From the NCBI GenBank assembly GCA_044425815.1, contig JAWXVA010000077.1:1-11331 (forward strand): a stretch of DNA of 11,331 nucleotides, written 5' to 3'. Source of the stretch: CAUPWF01 sp044425815. GTDB lineage: Bacteria; Bacillota; Clostridia; Lachnospirales; Lachnospiraceae. Of the stretch, positions 1 to 7,215 are shown piece after piece (position 1 is the stretch's first letter; each line of letters opens with the position of its first letter). Below the pieces are notes generated by a model. That model made no database searches and was not told the origin of the DNA. It saw only the letters and a program-made list of their open reading frames with translations. The position numbers and the translations under genes are program-made.

Positions 1-227
1 CCTGTAGCATAAGTTGTAAATTCTGTTTCTCCTGGTAATCTAATATCCATTTCTCCGCCAAGTACTTCCATTAATTCCTCTGCGCCTGTGCTAAATGTAT
101 AATCTCCACCCATCATGAATCCAAGTGTTTTTCTTTCGCCGTCTTCCATATAGAAAGTTCTGCTAGTTACTTTACCTTCAAAATATACGTTTGCTGCTTT
201 TACCAATGTTACATTTTTAAATTCCAT
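1..227 (-). CDS. ppnP: Pyrimidine/purine nucleoside phosphorylase PpnP (DUF1255/YaiE family), 3' part cut by window edge
   Basis: The 75 visible residues match the N-terminal part of the small single-domain cupin protein PpnP, which phosphorolyses several nucleosides to the free base and ribose-1-phosphate in the cytoplasm. Family signatures seen are YFEGKVTSRTF near residues 15-25, then GFMMGGDYTFSTGAEE and ELMEVLGGEMDIRLPG, as in E. coli PpnP (YFSGKV...GVMVEGEYTFST...). Family members have about 95-105 residues, so roughly the last quarter lies outside the window. Two adjacent ATG codons exist (230 and 227). GAGGAG sits 4 bases before the first and 7 before the second, so I chose 227. It lies 122 bases downstream of hypD on the same strand. 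I see no strong terminator or consensus promoter in that gap, so read-through from hypD is possible. The family call is firm; a link to hydroxyproline use is not implied by the family. Confidence 0.9.
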   Translation of the reverse strand, partial: MEFKNVTLVKAANVYFEGKVTSRTFYMEDGERKTLGFMMGGDYTFSTGAEELMEVLGGEMDIRLPGETEFTTYAT

Positions 228-349
228 CATCTGTCTCCTCTTCTTCCTCTTGTGATATATATTGAATCAATTCATGCAATGACTAACCAAGATGAATCAA
301 TTTCTAACTAATAATAACATGCTTTGCCTATTAATTGAAGCCTTGTTCA

Positions 350-2725
350 TTAATTGAAGTTTTGCTCTGTTCTATTGATAATCTCATCTTGAAGCTCTTT
401 ACTAAGATTTCTAAAATGATCACTATATCCAGCTACACGTACTATCAAGTCTTTATATTCGTCTGGGTTTTGCTGAGCTTTTATCAATACGTCTCTATCA
501 ATTACGTTGAATTGAATGTGGTGTCCATCCATATTAAAGTATGAACGAACTAAATTCCCCATTTGTTTCAATCCTTCTTCACCCGACACTACGCTTGGTG
601 TGAACTTTTGGTTAAGTAATGTTCCACCGGTTGATAAATGATCCATCTTCGATGCTGACTTGATAACAGCAGTTGGTCCAAATGTATCCGCACCTTTCTC
701 TGGTGAAATACCTTCTGAAACTGGCTTCTTAGCCAAACGACCATTTGCACTAGCCATCATCACTTCTCCGAAATACACATGGCATGTTGTAGGTAGCATG
801 TTAACGCGATAATAACCGCCTTTCATGTTTTGTCTTCCAGTAACTGTATCTCTATAATATTCAAATACATCTTTCATAATTGCATCTGCATATGCATCAT
901 CATTACCGTATTTTGGTGATTTATTTCTTACTAGGTTCAGAATCATCTCATGACCTTCGAAGTTATCTTCGATTGCTGTCATTAATTCTTCCATCGTAAA
1001 TTTCTTTTCTTCAAATACATTATATTTTACAGCTGCTAAACAGTCTGTGATCGTTCCAATACCTACACCTTGAATATAGTTTGTGTTGTATCTTGCTCCA
1101 CCTGCATTGTAATCTTTTCCTACTGTAATACAGTCATTCGTAATGATTGATAAGAATGGCACTGGCATATATTCAGCATAAATCTTCTCAATTACGTTAC
1201 TTCCTTGTACTTTGATATCTACGAAATGTGCGATTTGCTTCTTAAACGCTTCGTATAGTTCATTATATGATGCAAAATCTGCAGCATAGCCTAATTCTAA
1301 TCCCAATTGTTTTTCAGCCACTTTATCGTATCCATTATTAAGTGTTAATTCGAAAATCTTAGGAATATTGAAATAGCCTGTTAATATATAAGCTTCGTTA
1401 CCAAATGCTCCTGTTTCTACACATCCGCTTGTTCCACCAAGACGTGCATCATCAAGTGTTTTTCCTGCATTCATTAATTCTTGAATAATAGCTTCTGTAT
1501 TGTAGAATGCTGGTTGCCCCCAACCTTCTCTAGAAACTTCACAAGCACGACGAAGGAATTTTTCTGGAGTTTTTCTGCTAATTTGTACATTGGAGCTTGG
1601 TTGTAATAATTTCATCTCATCCATACAATCAAGAATTAAGTAACTCACATCATTAACACCGTTTGAACCATCTGGTGAAATACCACCTGTATTAATATTA
1701 GCAAAGTCTGTATATGTGCTACTTTCTTTTAATGTGATTCCTACCTTAGGTGGTGCTGGTTGGTTATTGAATTTCACCCATAAACATTCTAATAATTCCA
1801 GTGCTTTCTCTTCATCAAGTGTTCCTGCTTCTGTATCTCTTTCATAGAATGGGTTCAAATGTTGGTCAAATCTACCTGGTGAATATGCATCCCAAGGATT
1901 CAATTCACTTGTTACTGCTAAGTGCACGAACCAATATTGTTGAATTGCTTGCCAATATGTTTGTGGTTTATTTGCTGGTACTACATCACAGTTTTCTGCT
2001 ATTTGTAATAATTCTGCTTTTCTTGTCTCATCTGTCTCTGCTGCTGCTAATTCACGAGCGTATGTTGCATAACGAGCTCCTAATATCATAATTGCATCAC
2101 AAGCTACCAGCATAGCTTCCAACTGCTCTTTCTTATTCAATGCTTCTTTATCCGTCATAAAATCTAATTTATCTAAAGATTCTTGGATCTCGGCTTTATA
2201 ATCTAAGAAGCCTTTCTCATAGATTTTGAAAGAACCAACTGTATGTCCTGGTCCACGTTGTTCCATAAATTCTGTAAAGATACCACTTTCATACGCAGCC
2301 TTCCATGTTGGTGTCATATTGTGAATAATCTTGTTACGGATTGCTCTTTTCTCCCAGTAAGGGATAATCACATCTTCTTGATATTTGTAATCATCGTCTT
2401 TCACCTTGAAGCTAATTAAATCTCTATCGTTCATAATGTGCATATCTTCTACCGTATGACAGCATAATTCTGGAAATGTAGGAGCAGCTTGTGGTGAATC
2501 ACCTTTTTCACCGACAATCAATTCCCCTTCACCGATGTATAATGTTTTCTTCTCAAAATAATTTTTAAGAACTAATGCACGTAACATCGGAATGGAAACA
2601 GCACCTTCATATTCTTTGTATACTTCCGTCTCAATTTTAGCCCTTTCTGTATCAATATGTGCCTCTGTGTCAACGCTTAATTGTCTTAGCTTTTGAATTC
2701 TTTCATTCATACCTCTTACTTCCAT
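350..2725 (-). CDS. hypD: Glycyl radical enzyme, trans-4-hydroxy-L-proline dehydratase (HypD) type
   Basis: This 791-residue glycyl radical enzyme is predicted to dehydrate trans-4-hydroxy-L-proline to (S)-1-pyrroline-5-carboxylate under strict anaerobiosis. The thiyl cysteine C435 sits in GTSGCVETG with the catalytic Glu E437. The glycyl radical site is G766 in IVRVAGYSDHF near the C-terminus. Residues recalled from the C. difficile HypD structure (F152, H160, D278, S334, D339, F340, C434, E436, Y450, T645) all recur here at +1: F153, H161, D279, S335, D340, F341, C435, E437, Y451, T646. Pyruvate formate-lyase would have two adjacent active-site cysteines, which are absent. Glycerol/diol dehydratases and choline lyase share the CxE motif, but I recall a different surrounding pocket for them. 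Length is normal. Start: AGGAGG (2734-2739, inside the end of hypE) lies 8 bases before this ATG; the internal Met6 has no good site. It sits 4 bases after its activase. The family is certain; the substrate rests on the residue set and is unsupported by a neighbouring proC. Confidence 0.88.
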   Translation of the reverse strand: MEVRGMNERIQKLRQLSVDTEAHIDTERAKIETEVYKEYEGAVSIPMLRALVLKNYFEKKTLYIGEGELIVGEKGDSPQAAPTFPELCCHTVEDMHIMNDRDLISFKVKDDDYKYQEDVIIPYWEKRAIRNKIIHNMTPTWKAAYESGIFTEFMEQRGPGHTVGSFKIYEKGFLDYKAEIQESLDKLDFMTDKEALNKKEQLEAMLVACDAIMILGARYATYARELAAAETDETRKAELLQIAENCDVVPANKPQTYWQAIQQYWFVHLAVTSELNPWDAYSPGRFDQHLNPFYERDTEAGTLDEEKALELLECLWVKFNNQPAPPKVGITLKESSTYTDFANINTGGISPDGSNGVNDVSYLILDCMDEMKLLQPSSNVQISRKTPEKFLRRACEVSREGWGQPAFYNTEAIIQELMNAGKTLDDARLGGTSGCVETGAFGNEAYILTGYFNIPKIFELTLNNGYDKVAEKQLGLELGYAADFASYNELYEAFKKQIAHFVDIKVQGSNVIEKIYAEYMPVPFLSIITNDCITVGKDYNAGGARYNTNYIQGVGIGTITDCLAAVKYNVFEEKKFTMEELMTAIEDNFEGHEMILNLVRNKSPKYGNDDAYADAIMKDVFEYYRDTVTGRQNMKGGYYRVNMLPTTCHVYFGEVMMASANGRLAKKPVSEGISPEKGADTFGPTAVIKSASKMDHLSTGGTLLNQKFTPSVVSGEEGLKQMGNLVRSYFNMDGHHIQFNVIDRDVLIKAQQNPDEYKDLIVRVAGYSDHFRNLSKELQDEIINRTEQNFN

Positions 2726-2729
2726 TTCC

Positions 2730-3638
2730 TTAACCTCCTATTTTTGTATTTTGAAATCCTCTATTTTGAAATATTGTCACAAAATGTTCCATCGCTTCAT
2801 TCGTCGGTGCATTCAAGTGATAACCTTGATACGTACCGCCCATTTTATCGTACTTCCCAGCGCCTATATTATGATATGGTAACAAATTCACTTGAGCTAC
2901 ACTGATATGATTCTCTTGCAAGAAATCTATCACTTTATCCATCTGCTCCTCTGTTCCATTTACTTCCTTAATCGTCGGTATTCTTATATAGATCCTTGCT
3001 CCATCTGCTGATAATTTCTTAAGATTCTCTAGTATTAATTTATTATCCACACCCGTATATTCGCGATGCACTTCTGGATCCATTGCTTTTATGTCATATA
3101 AAAATGTATCTACATACGGTAAAATCCTCTGGAAATTCTCATATTTTGCATATCCGCAGGTATCAATGGTAATTGAAATCCCCTTTTTATACAATTTCTT
3201 CACTAAATCTTCTATAAAGTCCATGTTCATTGTCATGACTTCTCCACCCGATAGTGTGACTCCTCCGCCCGATTCTTCATAGAACATCTCGTCTTTCATC
3301 ACTTCATCAACGATGGTCTTCACATCGTATTCTATCCCTGATATTTCTCTGAGATTTCCAACGCAATGATCAAGACAGACTCCACATTTTTCACATTTAC
3401 TAGGGTCCGTAACTGCCTTACCTTCTTTGCAAGAAATAGCTCCATGCGGGCAAGCTACTACGCAGGATTGACACCCTGCACATCTATCCTTATCGTGCAT
3501 AACTTGTGCACCGTACCCTTGAGTTTCTGGATTATGACACCATACACACTTAAGTGGACATCCTTTAAAAAATACAGTCGTTCTAATTCCATCTCCATCA
3601 TGAATCGAGTACTTCTGTATACTAGTAATCTTCGGCAT
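2730..3638 (-). CDS. hypE: Glycyl radical enzyme activating enzyme (radical SAM), HypE type
   Basis: This radical-SAM activase uses S-adenosylmethionine and a reduced [4Fe-4S] cluster to abstract hydrogen from the target glycine (G766) of the adjacent enzyme. The SAM cluster motif is C27-x3-C31-x2-C34 (GCPLKCVWCHNP). An inserted ferredoxin-like domain has two further clusters, C53/C56/C59/C63 and C82/C85/C88/C92; this insert is typical of activases for dehydratase-type glycyl radical enzymes and absent from the pyruvate formate-lyase activase. The SAM-binding SGGE motif is at 130-133. At 302 residues it is full length. Start: GGAGG lies 5 bases before the ATG. The last codons (Ile-Gly-Gly-stop) contain the ribosome binding site of hypD, so the two are probably translationally coupled. 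The order activase then enzyme agrees with the hyp locus of C. difficile as I remember it. Expression is probably set by the promoter and palindrome just upstream. Confidence 0.93.
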   Translation of the reverse strand: MPKITSIQKYSIHDGDGIRTTVFFKGCPLKCVWCHNPETQGYGAQVMHDKDRCAGCQSCVVACPHGAISCKEGKAVTDPSKCEKCGVCLDHCVGNLREISGIEYDVKTIVDEVMKDEMFYEESGGGVTLSGGEVMTMNMDFIEDLVKKLYKKGISITIDTCGYAKYENFQRILPYVDTFLYDIKAMDPEVHREYTGVDNKLILENLKKLSADGARIYIRIPTIKEVNGTEEQMDKVIDFLQENHISVAQVNLLPYHNIGAGKYDKMGGTYQGYHLNAPTNEAMEHFVTIFQNRGFQNTKIGG

Positions 3639-3656
3639 TATGACCTCCCTAAAACG

Positions 3657-3692
3657 AAAATTAGACTATAGTTTAAACCATAGTCTAATTTT
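3657..3692. promoter_or_regulatory. 36-bp near-perfect palindrome, probable operator of hypE-hypD
   Basis: The left half 3657-3674 and right half 3675-3692 are reverse complements except for one pair (3670 with 3679); the core reads TTAGACTAT...ATAGTCTAA around a central GTTTAAAC. It overlaps the -10 hexamer and predicted start of the TTGACA/TAAAAT promoter, as expected for a repressor operator. Its left end lies only about 19 bases before the hypE ATG. A transcript starting inside it could not form the whole hairpin, so a DNA-binding role fits better than attenuation. The regulator is not in the window. Confidence 0.7.
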
Positions 3693-3717
3693 AGCAAATT
3701 ATCATCAATCCTGTCAA
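3688..3717 (-). promoter_or_regulatory. Sigma-A type promoter for hypE-hypD
   Basis: The -35 hexamer TTGACA (3717-3712, a perfect consensus) is followed after 18 bases by TAAAAT (3693-3688). The expected start is near 3681, giving a leader of about 43 bases before hypE. It lies in the 120-base gap after the Gfo/Idh/MocA gene, so hypE-hypD can be transcribed separately from the genes upstream. Confidence 0.7.
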
Positions 3718-3758
3718 GAAAATATCAAGTATATTTCTTATTGTTTCCGATTTATATT

Positions 3759-4730
3759 CTATTTTTCAAATGGATATACTAAATCCCAGTCTTTTCTTAA
3801 CCCATCCATGATCTCCATAATCTTCAAAATTTCATCATATGGCATTTCTGAGCATTCTTTCTTCCCTTCTTTTATCGCTTTCATACATGCTCTCACTTGA
3901 TCTTCAAACCCAGTAATCTGCTCTGGAACAGCATGACTCTCTAATAACTCACAGTTTGGATTATAGACTTCTATGACATCTACATTATTAATATTCTTAG
4001 CGATTAAATATCCTTTGGTTCCATATACGATTCCATATTGCTCTGTTGAAGCTAGTGCACTACTTTGCAATGAAGCAACTGCCCCACTTTTGTACTTAAA
4101 TATCATGGAATTCTGCATATCTACACCAGTCTCACCTTTTACACAAACAGACTGAATTTCTTCGATATCTAATCCGAGAATCATTGCCGCAAAATTGATT
4201 GCATACACCCCTACATCCAACAACGCACCACCTGCTAGTTCTGGATCTAGGATTCGCTTCTTCGTTGCCATATCATATCCTAAATTAGCTGTTAAAGATT
4301 TCACTTCTCCTATTTTGTTACTTGCTATTATCTCATCAACCATTCTTCTTGAAGGCATATAGCGCGTCCAAATCGCCTCTGCTATCAAGACATTATTTTC
4401 TTTTGCACATGCAATCGCTTCTCTCGCTTGCTCTGCATTCACCATAAAAGGTTTCTCACATAATACTGATTTGCCATGTTGCATTGCTAATTTCGCATGT
4501 TCCAAATGAAATACATGTGGGGTTGCTATATACACCAACTCTATTTCTTCGTCTTGCACCAATTCCTCGTAACTTCCATATGCTTTCTCTACACCATAGG
4601 CATCTGCAAATGTTTGTGCTTTTTCTAGACTTCTAGATGCAATTCCATAGCAAGTTGCATCTTCCATTCTCCCTAGCGTCCTTGCCATTTTACTTGCTAT
4701 TTGCCCAGCTCCAATAATTCCTACTTTCAT
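3759..4730 (-). CDS. Gfo/Idh/MocA family NAD(P)-dependent oxidoreductase
   Basis: This 323-residue cytoplasmic dehydrogenase has an N-terminal Rossmann fold with the nucleotide-binding GAGQIA (residues 7-12) and Ser33/Arg33-region loop ASRS. The TPH segment is at 70-72, the family hallmark CEKP with the catalytic-type lysine at 91-94, and a C-terminal alpha/beta substrate domain with GGALLDVGVY (167-176). The EKP motif and the DVG(V/C)Y segment place it near the glucose-fructose oxidoreductase/xylose dehydrogenase/dihydrodiol dehydrogenase branch, whose members oxidise or reduce sugars, inositols or diols; the substrate here cannot be read. AAGGAG lies 8 bases before the ATG. It follows the alpha/beta hydrolase by 37 bases on the same strand and is probably the last gene of that operon. 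No clear terminator was seen after it, and the hypE promoter begins about 40 bases further on. Confidence 0.9.
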   Translation of the reverse strand: MKVGIIGAGQIASKMARTLGRMEDATCYGIASRSLEKAQTFADAYGVEKAYGSYEELVQDEEIELVYIATPHVFHLEHAKLAMQHGKSVLCEKPFMVNAEQAREAIACAKENNVLIAEAIWTRYMPSRRMVDEIIASNKIGEVKSLTANLGYDMATKKRILDPELAGGALLDVGVYAINFAAMILGLDIEEIQSVCVKGETGVDMQNSMIFKYKSGAVASLQSSALASTEQYGIVYGTKGYLIAKNINNVDVIEVYNPNCELLESHAVPEQITGFEDQVRACMKAIKEGKKECSEMPYDEILKIMEIMDGLRKDWDLVYPFEK

Positions 4731-4767
4731 CTTATCCTCTCCTTGTCGTCACTTTATATTTTTCTTT

Positions 4768-5667
4768 CTAATCTAGCCATTTAATAATGTATTGAAATGT
4801 TTCATGTTTTGTAGCCTCATTTAGAATTTCGTGTCTATTATGCTCAATTAACTTCAAGGTTACATCATCATGTTTTACTTTCAACCTATTATAGTAACTG
4901 GTTGGCCCTTTTCCATTATTTCCAATCTTATCTTCTGAACCTGCTATCACTAATATAGGAATATTAGGAATTTGATTCCCCCATGTAGGTTGCATCCACG
5001 CCTGTAATCCCCTAACTAATTCAAGATTAGCTGAATCATTAAAGGCAAAATTACATTTCTCATCTGTGATAAAGCGTTCAATATTTTCCTTGTCATGCGA
5101 CATCCACGATTTACTAATTCGCTTCTCTTCTAACGTGAAAGATTCTGGACCCCACATAAGAAAATTACATAATTTCGAACAATGTGTATATCCGTATTTT
5201 TTCACATTATGTTGTAGAATTTTCTCAGCAATTCCGACGAGCCCATTCGATGCTGGCGAACCCATTAATATCAGTTTCTCTAAATAGTCATACTTATCCG
5301 CAAATAATGCTGCCAAAATACTTCCCATACTGTGCCCCAACAACATTTTCGGAACTCCCGCGTATCTACTACCCACTTCTTCAAACAAGGAATCCATATC
5401 TTGTATTACATAATCAAACCCTCCAGACGATAATGCAAAGCTTCCTCTATGACCTAAATCACTGTTGCCATGTCCTAGGTGATCATTGGCACATACTAGG
5501 TAGCCTGCTTCCGCCAAAGCCCTTGCAAATTCATCGTATCGTCCTGAATGTTCACACATCCCGTGGGCTATCTGCAGTATCGCTTTGGGATTCTCTATAA
5601 AATAACCACAAGAATATATCTCTCCTTCTCCACAAGCCGACTGTCGATACCATGATTTAAATTCCAT
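4768..5667 (-). CDS. Alpha/beta hydrolase, monoacylglycerol lipase-like (serine aminopeptidase S33 / Hydrolase_4 domain)
   Basis: This is a predicted soluble serine hydrolase acting on lysophospholipid, monoacylglycerol or similar esters. Counting from the chosen start (299 residues), the oxyanion-loop HG is at 35-36, the nucleophile elbow GHSMG at 111-115 with Ser113, the probable acid Asp246 in AGSEDKIG, and the catalytic His279 in HNRHEILNE. The HGMCEHSGRYDEFA and NDHLGHGNSD segments are typical of the bacterial monoglyceride lipase/PldB group. No signal peptide or membrane segment is seen. The frame stays open to an ATG at 5682, but an ideal GGAGGTG (5680-5674) overlaps that ATG and sits 6 bases before the ATG at 5667, which is therefore the likely start. 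It is located between the ferredoxin-rubredoxin gene (76 bases upstream) and the oxidoreductase gene (37 bases downstream), all on one strand. The natural substrate is unknown. Confidence 0.9.
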   Translation of the reverse strand: MEFKSWYRQSACGEGEIYSCGYFIENPKAILQIAHGMCEHSGRYDEFARALAEAGYLVCANDHLGHGNSDLGHRGSFALSSGGFDYVIQDMDSLFEEVGSRYAGVPKMLLGHSMGSILAALFADKYDYLEKLILMGSPASNGLVGIAEKILQHNVKKYGYTHCSKLCNFLMWGPESFTLEEKRISKSWMSHDKENIERFITDEKCNFAFNDSANLELVRGLQAWMQPTWGNQIPNIPILVIAGSEDKIGNNGKGPTSYYNRLKVKHDDVTLKLIEHNRHEILNEATKHETFQYIIKWLD

Positions 5668-5742
5668 GTTCATCACCTCCATGTATTTTCCGTTCTATAT
5701 TTGTGTAACACCTCTCAATTTTCACTTCCTATTTTAGTCTGG

Positions 5743-6363
5743 TTAGTCCATCTTAACGAACACTGACGCTGGTTGTTTGCATATTGGGCAGGCAAAACCT
5801 TCTGTTAATGCACCTTCGTGGATATAATTACATACACTGCACTTATATTTCGACATTTGTACTTCCTCTTTTTCATCCACTTTTATTGTTTCATTCACTT
5901 CTATTAATTTTAATAACTGTTCAACATCTTTCTTTGCATCTTCCTCTAACGAAGCATTCACCAATATATCTTTTAGAAACTCATTTACATTACTACTTTG
6001 TGGCAACATGTATCCTGCTTCTCGGATAATATCTTCTGCCATGATGCGATTAGATTGTTCGATTGCTTTTGCTAATCTTCCTTCCAATTTAGTTGCAATG
6101 GCTTCTTGTTTTGATTTGCTATGCAACAATAATAGCATTCCATCTATCACTTCTTGCTTGTGTTCCTGTTGTGGTGGCATTTTCGTCGGCACCATAGATA
6201 TCGCATGTGAAGGACACGCATTTGCACAAGCTCCGCAACCTATGCATTTATCCACATCAATAATACTATTTTCTGTATCTGTTGCTCCCGTAGGACAGAC
6301 ATATAAACAGATACAATCTTTTGTACATAATCTAACATTTCTTACCGCTACTGATTTTTTCAT
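5743..6363 (-). CDS. Dicluster ferredoxin - helical linker - rubredoxin-like fusion protein
   Basis: This 206-residue cytoplasmic electron-transfer protein is of unassigned role. The N-terminal ferredoxin domain has cysteines C13, C17, C19, C23 (an unusual C-x3-C-x-C-x3-C spacing, LCTKDCICLYVCPTG) and the classical C40, C43, C46, C50 (CIGCGACANACP), enough for two [4Fe-4S] clusters. Residues about 68-155 form a Lys/Glu-rich helical stretch with no recognisable metal site. The C-terminal rubredoxin-like domain has two knuckles, C175-x2-C178 and C192-x2-C195 (YKCSVCNY...FACPICKQPASVF), close to the tail of rubrerythrins. GGAGG lies 8 bases before the ATG, and only 1 base separates it from the stop of the rubredoxin gene upstream. 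The pair is therefore almost certainly co-translated and probably works together. A role in oxidative-stress protection or as electron donor to radical-SAM or other anaerobic enzymes is inference. Confidence 0.8.
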   Translation of the reverse strand: MKKSVAVRNVRLCTKDCICLYVCPTGATDTENSIIDVDKCIGCGACANACPSHAISMVPTKMPPQQEHKQEVIDGMLLLLHSKSKQEAIATKLEGRLAKAIEQSNRIMAEDIIREAGYMLPQSSNVNEFLKDILVNASLEEDAKKDVEQLLKLIEVNETIKVDEKEEVQMSKYKCSVCNYIHEGALTEGFACPICKQPASVFVKMD

Positions 6364-6364
6364 T

Positions 6365-7000
6365 CTATCGTCCTCCTTCTACTTTATCAAATTTCCAATT
6401 TGGCACTTTGCAGACAGGACATACTTCTGGTAACTCATTCCCGATGTAAATAAACCCACAGATTGTACATACATATACCTCAGCATGCTCCAACATTGCT
6501 TCGCCTTCTTTTTCATATCTGCTTAGAATGGATTGTAAAATCAACGTCACTTTTTCTCCCCATACTAATGCTCTCATCGCCCCTCGGTCATGATTAACAC
6601 TGGCAATTTGGTTCGCAAGCACAATATTTTTCTGTAAATCCTCTTTCAATAAAATGCTCAGCTCTTCGTAATCAGATTCCACTTCTGGCGCTGCGCCTTT
6701 GAAATATTTTGCAAGCTTTGTAAAAAGTTCTGCTTCTTCATTCTTATATTGTTTCTCGCAGCCTTTTGCCAAGTTCGAACACAAAATACTCATTTCCAAT
6801 ACTGATAGCTCTCTCATACCTTCCTCTAATTCTAAAGAAACGTCTTCAAGTTCTACTTTTTCTTCCGTAGCTTCTTTCTTAAATGCAGATTTATCTGCCT
6901 TGCATAATGGACAGACCCACGCTGTATCTAACGCTTCCCAATCTGTACCCTTTGCCTCATCATGAATATATCCACAAATCGAACAAACATATTTCCCCAT
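6365..7000 (-). CDS. Protein with rubredoxin-like domains at both ends of a helical (rubrerythrin-like) core
   Basis: The protein has 211 residues from the chosen start. The N-terminal rubredoxin-like domain has C6-x2-C9 and C30-x2-C33 (YVCSICGYIHDE...WVCPLCKADKSAF). A long helical core (about 55-165) follows. A C-terminal rubredoxin-like domain has C178-x2-C181 and C194-x2-C197 (YVCTICGFIYIG...EVCPVCKVPNWKF). The C-terminal knuckle and helical core resemble rubrerythrin, but I cannot see the ExxH pairs of a diiron site, so peroxidase activity is doubtful; an electron carrier or oxygen/peroxide-response protein is more likely. The frame extends to an ATG at 7006, but GGAGG lies only 2 bases from it and 8 bases from the ATG at 7000, which I prefer. 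It is the first gene of the operon and is coupled to the ferredoxin-rubredoxin gene by a 1-base gap. Confidence 0.8.
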   Translation of the reverse strand: MGKYVCSICGYIHDEAKGTDWEALDTAWVCPLCKADKSAFKKEATEEKVELEDVSLELEEGMRELSVLEMSILCSNLAKGCEKQYKNEEAELFTKLAKYFKGAAPEVESDYEELSILLKEDLQKNIVLANQIASVNHDRGAMRALVWGEKVTLILQSILSRYEKEGEAMLEHAEVYVCTICGFIYIGNELPEVCPVCKVPNWKFDKVEGGR

Positions 7001-7002
7001 AC

Positions 7003-7128
7003 TCATTTCCTCCTTTTTTTGATTTTATCAGTCACTTCTTCGATACCTAATGCTTCATCTTTATACATATAACTAAACGGTTCATATAATTCATATAAAC
7101 ATCTAGTATCTTGCCACACTTCACACAT
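7003..7128 (-). other. Possible 41-codon leader ORF overlapping the rubredoxin gene start
   Basis: This short frame begins MCEVWQDTRC, ends ...EEVTDKIKKRRK and stops at a TGA overlapping the upstream ATG (7006) of the rubredoxin gene, so it covers that gene's ribosome binding site. Its second half reads like ordinary protein. I see no ribosome binding site before its ATG and do not recognise it. It could be a leader peptide, a decayed gene end, or chance. Confidence 0.2.
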
Positions 7129-7215
7129 ATATCAAGATAATGATTTTCATACGTTCATTGTCATTTATGCGATTTTTGTTCTATTTTTCCAGTTTATCTA
7201 TTTTTATTCATTTTA

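Noticed and set aside
1801..2091. Plus-strand frame inside hypD, and the similar plus-strand frames at 5184-5600, 6008-6433, 9907-10428 and 10735-11091
   Set aside because: They lie antisense to well-supported genes, have no ribosome sites and show no family resemblance.
350..2725. Pyruvate formate-lyase, or glycerol/propanediol dehydratase or choline TMA-lyase
   Set aside because: There is one active-site cysteine in a CVE context rather than adjacent Cys-Cys, and the whole pocket set matches HypD at a uniform offset.
3657..3692. Rho-independent terminator of the Gfo/Idh/MocA gene
   Set aside because: It is symmetric and AT-rich with no GC stem, lies about 67 bases after the stop codon, and overlaps a near-consensus promoter. 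An operator explains it better.
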